From assembly GCA_040394475.1 (NCBI GenBank), contig JBEBSD010000003.1, forward strand, positions 104,923 through 168,922: 64,000 bases of DNA, in the 5' to 3' direction. Positions 53,014 to 60,769 of this stretch are shown here, one piece after another. A program made the position numbers and the translations under genes. The notes below the pieces were generated by a model that was given only the letters and a program-made list of their open reading frames with translations, was not told the DNA's origin and made no database searches. The first letter of the stretch is position 1, and the number at the start of each line of letters is the position of its first letter. This stretch comes from JBEBSD01 sp040394475. Lineage in GTDB: Bacteria > Bacteroidota > Bacteroidia > Cytophagales > Spirosomataceae.

Positions 53014-54291
53014 ATGAACGAGATCACTCCTAACAAAGCGCCTTCCCTGAAGGTGGTTTTACCATTCTACGGAACGGGCGCGTTGTTCTTTCTGGTAGTG
53101 AGTGTGCTGCTGCTGCTGGGCGCCGGCGACCTGACCGGGCATTATTTCAGTCCGCACCTGCTGGCTGTCGTGCATGCTGCCGCGCTGGGCTGGGGTACGA
53201 TGATTATTTTCGGGGCCGCTTATGAGCTCCTGCCGGTAGTGTGTGCACGCAGTCTTTACAGCGAGCGCCTGGCCCTGGCTTCTTATGCGCTGCTGACGGC
53301 AGGAGCGGCGCACCTGATCCCGGCATTCTGGTATTTCAGGGCGGGGACGCTGATGATTGCCGGGGGATCGTTCGTTTTCCTGGCTGCGTGTTGTTATGCC
53401 CTGAATGTCTTTTTCACCGTTGCCGATGGCCGGCATTCCATTCATCAGTACTTTCTGGTCAGCTCGGCGTGCTGGCTGCTGACGACGGTCACGCTGGGGG
53501 TAGCGCTGGCGGTTAATCTGCGTTATCCGTTTATGACCCGCAGCCATCTGGATATCATGAAACTGCATGCGCATGTAGGGTTGGCCGGCTGGTTTCTGCA
53601 ATTGGTGACCGGCGTGAGCATTAAGCTCATACCCATGTTCCTGCTTTCGAAACCCGCAGAAACAAAATGGCTGTATGCTGCCCTGGCATTCCAGAACCTG
53701 GGACTGCTGCTGTTGCTGGCAGGCGACTACCTGTATCCGGCTTCCTCTGCAGATGGGGTGTATGCTGCTATCTGCGCTGCCGGCATCGGGTGCTGGTTGT
53801 GGTACCTGAACGGCGTCCGTAAAAACCGGATGCGCAGGCGGCCGGACATCCTGATGAAACATACATTTGTTTCATGTCTGTTCCTGATAGCAGCCTTGAT
53901 CACCTTGCCGCTGGCCCGTTACGGAACCGAAACCAAATGGGTGCTTGTGTACGGTGTCTTCCTTTTTCTGGGCTGGCTGACTTCCCTCATTTTAGGGCAG
54001 ACTTTCAAAACCCTGCCGTTCATCGTTTGGAACGAGCGGTATAAAAACCTTACCGGTACCACGGCCGTTCCCCTGCCCCGGCAGCTGTATGCCGCGAAAG
54101 TGGTGGTGTATCAGTACTACAGCTACCTGGCAGCCATGTTTTTGCTGGTGGCCGGAATGCTGGCCGGGAGTCGTTTCATTATTACCATAGCCCTGATACT
54201 GTGGGTAGGGGTAGCGGTTTTGTACGTTTTTAATGTAGCGAAAGTTCTTTTTCATCAAACAATAATCTCTCCCCATGAAGCAACCCGTTAA
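53014..54291 (+). CDS. NnrS-like multi-pass haem-type membrane protein
   Basis: This 425-residue protein has about 12 transmembrane helices. Histidines in SPHLLAVVHAAALGWGTMIIFGAAYELLP near residue 47 and LHAHVGLAGWFLQLVTGVSIKLIPMF near 187 recall NnrS, a haem/copper protein that protects against NO, and haem-copper subunit I. The catalytic triad of an oxidase was not seen. Its position between Ric-like/DUF2249 and SufT-like genes supports an NO-stress role. The stop overlaps the next gene by 17 bases. Confidence 0.75.
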   Translation: MNEITPNKAPSLKVVLPFYGTGALFFLVVSVLLLLGAGDLTGHYFSPHLLAVVHAAALGWGTMIIFGAAYELLPVVCARSLYSERLALASYALLTAGAAHLIPAFWYFRAGTLMIAGGSFVFLAACCYALNVFFTVADGRHSIHQYFLVSSACWLLTTVTLGVALAVNLRYPFMTRSHLDIMKLHAHVGLAGWFLQLVTGVSIKLIPMFLLSKPAETKWLYAALAFQNLGLLLLLAGDYLYPASSADGVYAAICAAGIGCWLWYLNGVRKNRMRRRPDILMKHTFVSCLFLIAALITLPLARYGTETKWVLVYGVFLFLGWLTSLILGQTFKTLPFIVWNERYKNLTGTTAVPLPRQLYAAKVVVYQYYSYLAAMFLLVAGMLAGSRFIITIALILWVGVAVLYVFNVAKVLFHQTIISPHEATR

Positions 54292-54604
54292 CGCCCAGGC
54301 GGATCCCGGTGTAGAACAGGCCCTGAAGGTGCTGAAGCAGGTGATGGATCCCGAGCTTTTTGTCAATATCATCGACCTGGGACTGGTGTATGGGATCGAT
54401 TTTTCGGAACCTGGAAAAATAACGGTTACGATGACGCTTTCAACTCCGCATTGCCCGCTGGGCGAAGCTATTAAAAATGGCGTTTGCAATGTCTTATCAG
54501 CGGCTTTTCCGAACCGGGTAGCCGAAGTAACGATTGTCTGGGAGCCTGCCTGGAGTGTTGAAATGCTGACGGAAGAGGGCAGGAGGCAGTTAAATTTCAG
54601 TTAA
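54275..54604 (+). CDS. SufT/MIP18-family Fe-S assembly protein
   Basis: This 109-residue protein has the MIP18 (DUF59) fold: LKQVMDPELFVNIIDLGLVYGID near residue 20 and MTLSTPHCPLGEAI near 52, with the conserved Cys. Family members help insert Fe-S clusters into target proteins. It begins inside the last codons of the NnrS-like gene, so the two are probably translated together. It ends the nos-linked chain just before the riboswitch. Confidence 0.9.
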   Translation: MKQPVNAQADPGVEQALKVLKQVMDPELFVNIIDLGLVYGIDFSEPGKITVTMTLSTPHCPLGEAIKNGVCNVLSAAFPNRVAEVTIVWEPAWSVEMLTEEGRRQLNFS

Positions 54605-54609
54605 GAAGC

Positions 54610-54742
54610 ATTGTTCCGTGAAAGCGAACCTGTAACTTCGGGCGGCAGGGAAGCCCGGACGGAATCCGGGCACTGTCCGCAGCCATAAGGGATGAAAGTC
54701 TCCGGAAGTGCAGGCAGCCTGTGCGGCTTTCAGGCAACAGGT
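54610..54742 (+). promoter_or_regulatory. Cobalamin riboswitch
   Basis: Conserved cobalamin-riboswitch core elements appear in order: GGCAGGGAAG, then a stem GCCCGGA/CGGAA/TCCGGGC, then CACTGTCCGCAGCCATAAGG. A GAAAGTCTCCGGAAG segment follows. The expected B12 box is replaced or diverged to GTGCAGGCAGCCTGTGC. A competing hairpin (CCTGT with ACAGG, 54719-54741) runs to within 6 bases of the permease start and could block initiation. The order and spacing are convincing, though I could not fold it by computer. Confidence 0.8.
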
Positions 54743-54747
54743 ACTAT

Positions 54748-55551
54748 ATGGAGATATTAGGTTTTATGGCATCGGTTTTGATCGGGATTGCGCTTGGGCT
54801 TATCGGTGGAGGCGGATCCGTATTGACAGTCCCTGTATTGGTTTACCTGTTTCACATACCGCCTGTTACCGCGACCGCTTACTCCCTTTTTATTGTCGGA
54901 CTGACCAGCCTGGTAGGGGCATTGCCTAAATACCGCTCAGGAATGGTCGACGTGAAAACGGCGCTGGTGTTCGGCGGACCTTCTATCGTGACGGTATTCC
55001 TTACCCGCAAATGGCTGATACCTGCCCTTCCCGAGCAATTGTTTACAATCGGTAGCCTTGAAGTGTCCAAACCACTCGCGATTATGCTGCTGTTTGCAGT
55101 GATGATGTCGCTGGCAGGTGTCAGTATGATCCGGAAAATTCCCACGGGCGATCACCCGGAAACACACGGAGAGGTGCGGTATAAATACCCTTTGATTGTA
55201 CTGGAAGGAATACTGGTCGGAGGACTGACCGGGCTCGTTGGAGCCGGCGGAGGATTCCTGATTATTCCGGCATTGGTGCTGTTGGCAAAGCTGTCGATGA
55301 AAAAAGCCGTAGGCACATCCTTATTGATTATTGCGGCGAAGTCACTCATCGGTTTTACCGGGGATGTGACGAATATGGCAATTGACTGGCGGGTGATCGG
55401 ATCGGTATCGGCTCTGGCGATTGCAGGATTTTATGTCGGGAATGCCCTGTCGCTGAAACTACCGGGAGATAAGCTGCAAAAGGGATTCGGCTGGTTTGTG
55501 CTTGGCATGGGGATGTATATACTGATAACGGAGCTGGCTTTCGGGCGATAG
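54748..55551 (+). CDS. TauE/SafE family permease under cobalamin riboswitch control
   Basis: This 267-residue membrane protein has about eight helices in two half-repeats. Each half has the signature glycines, IALGLIGGGGSVLTVPVL near 12 and GGLTGLVGAGGGFLIIPALVLL near 162. Family members export or import sulfur compounds or other anions. Control by a cobalamin riboswitch instead suggests a cobalt or corrinoid-linked substrate. The start at ATG 54748 was preferred to a GTG at 54721 inside the riboswitch. Confidence 0.88.
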   Translation: MEILGFMASVLIGIALGLIGGGGSVLTVPVLVYLFHIPPVTATAYSLFIVGLTSLVGALPKYRSGMVDVKTALVFGGPSIVTVFLTRKWLIPALPEQLFTIGSLEVSKPLAIMLLFAVMMSLAGVSMIRKIPTGDHPETHGEVRYKYPLIVLEGILVGGLTGLVGAGGGFLIIPALVLLAKLSMKKAVGTSLLIIAAKSLIGFTGDVTNMAIDWRVIGSVSALAIAGFYVGNALSLKLPGDKLQKGFGWFVLGMGMYILITELAFGR

Positions 55552-55731
55552 CTTTTTTTTCGCGCTCTTCCGGGTTCGACGAACTCGCCCGCCGGGCTTT
55601 GGCGGTAACAAAAAGAGGAGACCGGCACCGTTAAATCGGGAGTTTTTTTGCTTTTTATAGAAAGTCCGGCAGGCGGATACACAGACGGTTGTTGTTGTAT
55701 CGTGCTGTGTTGCCCCTTAATCTTTCGTAAA

Positions 55732-57186
55732 ATGACGCAATTAATAGGTTTTAACTACCTGGTAGCGATACTGGGAATGTTGGGTTTCATAACAGCGATG
55801 ACTGCTTCTGCGCAAAATAAGGTACTGAAAGCCGGCGCTGCCACTGCCAATATTACCCCCGGATTGGGTGAGGGTATTGTCGGTAATTTCGGCACTCCGC
55901 CGCCTGCCATGCATGTCCATGACGAGCTGCTCGCGCGTTGCCTGGTCCTCGACGACGGTACGACGAAGCTGGTGTTCGTAATAGCGGACAATGTGGGAAT
56001 CAACCGCGAGGTCTTTGAGGCTGCCAAAGAAATGATCGGAGCAGAAACAGGCATTCCTGCACATCAGGTGCTGCTGGCGGCTAATCACACCCATTCCGCT
56101 GTAAGCGCCGGGGGAAGGGGAGAGAAAAGGAGGGGCTGGCATGCCGGCCGGCCGCTGGACGAATACCAGTCGTTTCTGGCCAGAAGAATGGCTGATGTGG
56201 TCCGGATCGCACTGAACAACCTGGAACCTGCACAGATTGCCTGGGGAGCGGGGGAGGTTCCGCAGCACGTGTTCAACCGCCGCTGGATTATGAAGGAAAA
56301 AGTAGTCAACCCGTACGGTGAAATGCATCAGGTGCTCTTTAACCCCGGGCATGCTCATCCGGATAAGGTGCGGCCGGCCGGACCGGTCGACCCGGAAGTT
56401 TGCTTCCTTTCTGTCCGGTCGGCAGCAGGTCGCCCGATTGCGTTACTGGCCAATTATTCGCTTCATTATGTGGGAGGGGTACCTAAAGACCATATTTCGG
56501 GTGACTATTTTGCTGTTTTTGCCGACCGTATCCAGGAGCTGTTAAGTGCCGATAGACAAGATCCTCCCTTTGTGGGGATCATGTCCAATGGTACCTCCGG
56601 TGATGTGAATACGATTAATTTTGCGGCATCTCCCGAACAGCGGGCGCCTTATGAAAAGATGAAGATCGTCGCCAACGATGTGGCGCAGGAAGTGGTCCGG
56701 GTTGCCGGTACATTGACCTATCGATCGTGGGTACCCCTCAGGGCGGCACAATCGGAACTTGCGTTGCAGGTCCGGAAACCCTCTCCGGCGCTGCTCGCGC
56801 AATCGCTGAAAATTCAGCAACGTCCCGCCGGTGAAAAGGGAATCCATCCGCTGGATAAAACCTACGCCGATCGCATTATCCAGATCGACCGGGAATGGCC
56901 GGATACGATCCACGTCCCCCTGCAGGCGTTCGGAATCGGCGAGCTGGGAATCGCTGCCATTCCCTTTGAAGTGTTTGCTGCTTCCGGATTGGAACTCAAG
57001 AAAAGGAGCCCGTTTAAAACCACGTTTACAATCGAGCTGGCCAACGGGAGCTATGGTTACCTGCCTACCCCGGACCAGCATAAGTTAGGCGGCTATGAAA
57101 CGTGGCTGGGAACCAACCGGGTAGAGCCGGAAGCTTCCGTGAAGATTGAAAATGAAATTATGGAATTGTTCAGAAAGGTGCAATGA
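55732..57186 (+). CDS. Neutral/alkaline ceramidase N-domain-like secreted protein
   Basis: This 484-residue protein has a signal peptide (LVAILGMLGFITAMTASAQ) and matches the neutral ceramidase N-terminal catalytic domain. VLKAGAATANITPGLGEGI near residue 26, VLLAANHTHSAVSAGG near 114 and ANYSLHYVGG near 240 carry the Zn-binding His. GIMSNGTSGDVNTINF near 283 holds the active-site Ser. It is shorter than full neutral ceramidases and lacks the C-terminal Ig-like domain. Many Bacteroidota members have unproven substrates. The start at 55732 was preferred to the TTG at 55648. Confidence 0.85.
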   Translation: MTQLIGFNYLVAILGMLGFITAMTASAQNKVLKAGAATANITPGLGEGIVGNFGTPPPAMHVHDELLARCLVLDDGTTKLVFVIADNVGINREVFEAAKEMIGAETGIPAHQVLLAANHTHSAVSAGGRGEKRRGWHAGRPLDEYQSFLARRMADVVRIALNNLEPAQIAWGAGEVPQHVFNRRWIMKEKVVNPYGEMHQVLFNPGHAHPDKVRPAGPVDPEVCFLSVRSAAGRPIALLANYSLHYVGGVPKDHISGDYFAVFADRIQELLSADRQDPPFVGIMSNGTSGDVNTINFAASPEQRAPYEKMKIVANDVAQEVVRVAGTLTYRSWVPLRAAQSELALQVRKPSPALLAQSLKIQQRPAGEKGIHPLDKTYADRIIQIDREWPDTIHVPLQAFGIGELGIAAIPFEVFAASGLELKKRSPFKTTFTIELANGSYGYLPTPDQHKLGGYETWLGTNRVEPEASVKIENEIMELFRKVQ

Positions 57187-57262
57187 ACGCCGTCGTTGCT
57201 TTCAAAAAAACACAGGTTCTCCGCCTGTGTTCGCAAAGAATTTCGCTGGTACCGGTTGTTTA

Positions 57263-57309
57263 CCGTGAAAATATAGGTTTTCCTGTAGGCTGATTATAGG
57301 TTTTCACGG
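57263..57309. promoter_or_regulatory. Inverted repeat upstream of the beta-helix gene
   Basis: CCGTGAAAA (57263-57271) pairs exactly with TTTTCACGG (57301-57309) over a 29-base centre that itself repeats TATAGGTTTTC. It could be an operator or the base of a stem-loop. The nearest plus-strand gene starts 160 bases downstream. Confidence 0.35.
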
Positions 57310-57468
57310 ATTGACTCAGGGATTTCAATGCACTAATTTAGGGCATTGATTGCACGTAGTCTAATGGACCGGCCTCCGCAATTCAAAATCCTATCACCGG
57401 GGCGGGTTGGCACGTCCGGAGCATTCTCCGGAATAAAAACAGGTATGAACCAATCCGTTTAAAAAACA

Positions 57469-59928
57469 ATGACAAGGGCCTTTGTTTATCCGTTTGCAGC
57501 TGTGCTGAGCCTTGTAAGCGTCAGCGCTTCAAAAGCACAAATTACCCCGTCCGTCGATGGCATCGTTTACGTGGACGTGTCCGCCTCTCCCTCCGGCAAT
57601 GGCGCCTCCTGGGAGAATGCCGCTTCATCGTTGGCTGATGCCGTCCTGGCGGCACACGAGAATACGGATATCTCCGAAATCCGGGTAGCCCGGGGCACCT
57701 ATTATCCGGAACATATGGCGGGCGACGGAGATCAGAACCGCGATAAGGCCTTCGTCTTTACACGCGGCAACCTCAGGGTACTGGGCGGTTATCCGGCAGG
57801 CGGAGCGGGCGAAAGAGATCCGGCCGTCAACCCCTCCATATTAAGCGGCGATATCGATGAAAATAATATCCTGGACATCGGTAATACCTATCATATCGTG
57901 ATTACCGCGACCCCTGCGGTGAACAATACCTTTGTGTTTGACGGGTTTACCGTTACGGGCGCCTATTCGGCAGATCTGGGCGGGAATTTGCCCATACAGG
58001 TTGCGGGAAACAGTGTTATCCGGAGAATGGGCGCCTGGATTAATGTAAACTCCAGTCCGGCCGTCAGTAATAGTACCATTCGTAATAATTCGATGTATTT
58101 TGGCGGGGGATGGTTCAACTTCGGGGGGAACCCCGGTCTTGAAAATGTAGTGATCAGCAGTAATTCGGCCACGAGGGGGGGCGGCTGGTACAACAACGCC
58201 GGTAATGTCAGCCTGGTCGGCGTAGAGATTACCGGCAATACTGCCTTGCACGGCGGCGGCTGGTATCACGGCGGTGGTAATGCCAGCCTGGCCAGTGTAA
58301 CGATTGCCAACAATACCGCACAGGAAAATGGCGGCGGCTGGTACACTTTCGCTGGCGGTAACGTGGTAGGCTCCGGTGCGGAAATCAGCCGCAATACAGC
58401 TATACGGGGCGGTGGTTGGTATAACGATCTGGTCAGTCCTTCCGTTACCGATGTTACAATAGACTATAATGAAGCGGTGCATGGCGGCGGCTGGTACAAT
58501 AACGGCGGAACCCCGAAGCTCACCCGTGTCGCGCTCACCAATAACTCCGCAGGCAGTAACGGGGGCGGTTGGTACAACGACCTCGCGACAGCTCCGGAGC
58601 TCACGGATATGTTGATCAGTGGCAACCGGGCCGGAACGAACGGGGGCGGCTGGTACAATTTTTCAGGCAATCCTGTCGTGATCAATGCCGTCATTGAAAA
58701 CAATATCGCCGAGACGAACGGAGGGGGCTGGTACCACAGACTCGATGGCGCCCAGCGAGCAAGAATCACCAACACCGTGATCAGGGGCAATGCCGCATTC
58801 GGAGCCGGCGGCGGTTGGTTTAACAGCAGCAGCAGCAACCCGGTCCTCGTCAACGCGATCGTCAGCGGGAATGAAGCGCGCTTTGGCGCCGGCTGGTACA
58901 ATGCCGGCGGCGGCCCTGCGCTGACCAATAGTACGATTGCCGGCAATTATGCATCCGATGAAGCGGGAGGCTGGTTTCATCTGGCCGGCAATGCTGTTCT
59001 GGCCAATAGTATTATCTATGGAAATGCCTCGGGAGCCACCGGCACATCAGGTATTCAGGGCGACAACCTGGAGCTGATGAGTATTGCCTATTCACTGGTG
59101 CAGGGATACGACGGGGGAACCAATAACCTCCCCGGCGCTGCCGATCCCCTGTTCGAGGAACTGGTCGTCGCCGGGGAGGAGGAACCTACCGTCGCAGGCA
59201 ATTACAACCTGAAACCCGGCAGCCCGGCGGTCAACAAGGGGAACCCTGCTACAGACCCGGGACTTTTTCCGAAAGACGATAACGATGCCGCGATAGACTT
59301 GTCCGGCAATTCGCGGATATACGGATCACAGATCGACCTGGGAGCCTATGAGCTTATCCACGACTCCGCCCTGCCCGTTACACTGACAGCCTTCACCGCT
59401 GCCCTGAGAGAAAATGCCGTTCAGCTGACCTGGCAAACCACGGCGGAAGTGAACTTTTCGCACTTCGATGTAGAATGTAGTTTCGATGGAAAAAGCTTTA
59501 AAAGGATAGGGACCGTGATGCCCGACGGCGGGACCGGAGGATGGAAGATGTATTCCTTTTGGGATAGGACAAAAATGGTTGGATCCTCAGGGCCTATCCG
59601 CTACTATCGCCTGAAAATGGTAGACAATGACCACACATTTACTTACTCCCCCATCATTTCGGTCAAAAAAGATGGTGCTGCCGGTGTGCCGGCTGTCAGG
59701 CTCTACCCCAATCCGGCCAAAAACGGAAAGGTAGTGCTGGAAACAGAAGATGACCCCGGACGGATGGAGGTGAAGGTGTTCGACATGCTGGGCCGGGAAA
59801 CCGGTATCCCTGTGCTGTTGAGCCAGGGCAAAGCCGAGCTTGAGACCCGGCGATTGCCTGCCGGCCTGTACCTGGTGCATCTAATGGGAGCAGAAACGGT
59901 TGAAATTATGAAGCTTGTCATCGAATAG
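57469..59928 (+). CDS. T9SS-secreted beta-helix protein with GGGWY repeats
   Basis: This 819-residue protein has a signal peptide, a DUF1565-like start (YVDVSASPSGNGASWENAASSL) and a long right-handed beta-helix region. Twelve turns carry a GGGWY/GGGWF or near variant (about residues 205-515), spaced about 25-28 residues. A C-terminal type IX sorting domain (VRLYPNPAKNGKVVLETE ... GLYLVHLMG) targets it to the surface. The regular Gly3-Trp-aromatic ladder would stack Trp rings on one face, suggesting a glycan or surface-binding role rather than catalysis. No catalytic motif of polysaccharide lyases was recognised. Confidence 0.9.
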   Translation: MTRAFVYPFAAVLSLVSVSASKAQITPSVDGIVYVDVSASPSGNGASWENAASSLADAVLAAHENTDISEIRVARGTYYPEHMAGDGDQNRDKAFVFTRGNLRVLGGYPAGGAGERDPAVNPSILSGDIDENNILDIGNTYHIVITATPAVNNTFVFDGFTVTGAYSADLGGNLPIQVAGNSVIRRMGAWINVNSSPAVSNSTIRNNSMYFGGGWFNFGGNPGLENVVISSNSATRGGGWYNNAGNVSLVGVEITGNTALHGGGWYHGGGNASLASVTIANNTAQENGGGWYTFAGGNVVGSGAEISRNTAIRGGGWYNDLVSPSVTDVTIDYNEAVHGGGWYNNGGTPKLTRVALTNNSAGSNGGGWYNDLATAPELTDMLISGNRAGTNGGGWYNFSGNPVVINAVIENNIAETNGGGWYHRLDGAQRARITNTVIRGNAAFGAGGGWFNSSSSNPVLVNAIVSGNEARFGAGWYNAGGGPALTNSTIAGNYASDEAGGWFHLAGNAVLANSIIYGNASGATGTSGIQGDNLELMSIAYSLVQGYDGGTNNLPGAADPLFEELVVAGEEEPTVAGNYNLKPGSPAVNKGNPATDPGLFPKDDNDAAIDLSGNSRIYGSQIDLGAYELIHDSALPVTLTAFTAALRENAVQLTWQTTAEVNFSHFDVECSFDGKSFKRIGTVMPDGGTGGWKMYSFWDRTKMVGSSGPIRYYRLKMVDNDHTFTYSPIISVKKDGAAGVPAVRLYPNPAKNGKVVLETEDDPGRMEVKVFDMLGRETGIPVLLSQGKAELETRRLPAGLYLVHLMGAETVEIMKLVIE

Positions 59929-59954
59929 CACCTGGCAGCGCCCTGACCAAATCG

Positions 59955-60551
59955 CTACGGCCAAAGCGGAAGCTGGCCGGAGAGACCCTGCAGCGGGAGC
60001 GTGTCGATCACCTCGTATTGCCGTTGCTTTTCATCGTACTTACGGATAACAAATGCTTCACATTCAAAGGCATCTTCAAATGCAGTGAAAAGTGAATAGG
60101 CCAGTTGGATCGCTTCTGTATCGAGCCGGCGTCCGATGGTCATATGCGGTACTTTGGACTCATTTGTCCACTTTCGGATCAGTTGCTTTTTGAGGGATTT
60201 ACTAAACCCGGAGCTGATAACCCCATAGTGCGAGCGGACCGTTTCGGCAGACGCCGCTGCGAGCTGTATATAGAAGGACTGAAAATAGCCTTCGAAGTGG
60301 GCAAGCCCGGAGAATGCAATCCGGAAAGGGGATAACCCGCTAACCAAACGCCGGTATTCTGCCAGGACCACCGGGTAATGTGCGGCATCGGCTTCGAAGC
60401 CATCCAGCGAAATGTGGGCATCCGAGTTGACGCTTCCGTAGCTCTTGCCCAGCTTTGCCCGGAATGCCTGTTTCATTTCTTTCACCCGTAGCGCAATCGG
60501 AGCGCTGGGCATAATGGCCAGGGAGTAAACGGATAAGGAGTTGGTCGCCAT
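59955..60551 (-). CDS. 2H phosphoesterase (2'-5' RNA ligase-like)
   Basis: This 198-residue protein has two HxS/T motifs, HISLD near residue 47 and PHMTIGR near 150, as in the 2H phosphoesterase superfamily (LigT/YjcG-like). It may act on 2',3'-cyclic or linear phosphodiesters of RNA or nucleotides. It is convergent with the beta-helix gene and overlaps nothing. The start at 60551 gives a good length; later Met codons are less consistent. Confidence 0.82.
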   Translation of the reverse strand: MATNSLSVYSLAIMPSAPIALRVKEMKQAFRAKLGKSYGSVNSDAHISLDGFEADAAHYPVVLAEYRRLVSGLSPFRIAFSGLAHFEGYFQSFYIQLAAASAETVRSHYGVISSGFSKSLKKQLIRKWTNESKVPHMTIGRRLDTEAIQLAYSLFTAFEDAFECEAFVIRKYDEKQRQYEVIDTLPLQGLSGQLPLWP

Positions 60552-60769
60552 GGTTAGTAAGTTTTAAGCAGGGACAACCTACGGGTTTTCCTCCAAAAAT
60601 GCAATAACTGGTCTCGCCTCCGTTGGAAAGGCAATTCGCTCCTACCGGTAAATCTTCGATCTTCTGATCGGATAGGTGTAGTTTTTTAGGAGATTTATAC
60701 GGAATTTTAAGGGCAGGAAACTCTGTCGGTGTGTCCCGATCGCGATCCGCCAGTAACCATTTACCGGAC

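Noticed and set aside
57215..57240. Terminator after the ceramidase-like gene
   Set aside because: ACACAGG and CCTGTGT form a hairpin, but the A-run precedes it on the plus strand, so it would end minus-strand transcription, where no gene lies.
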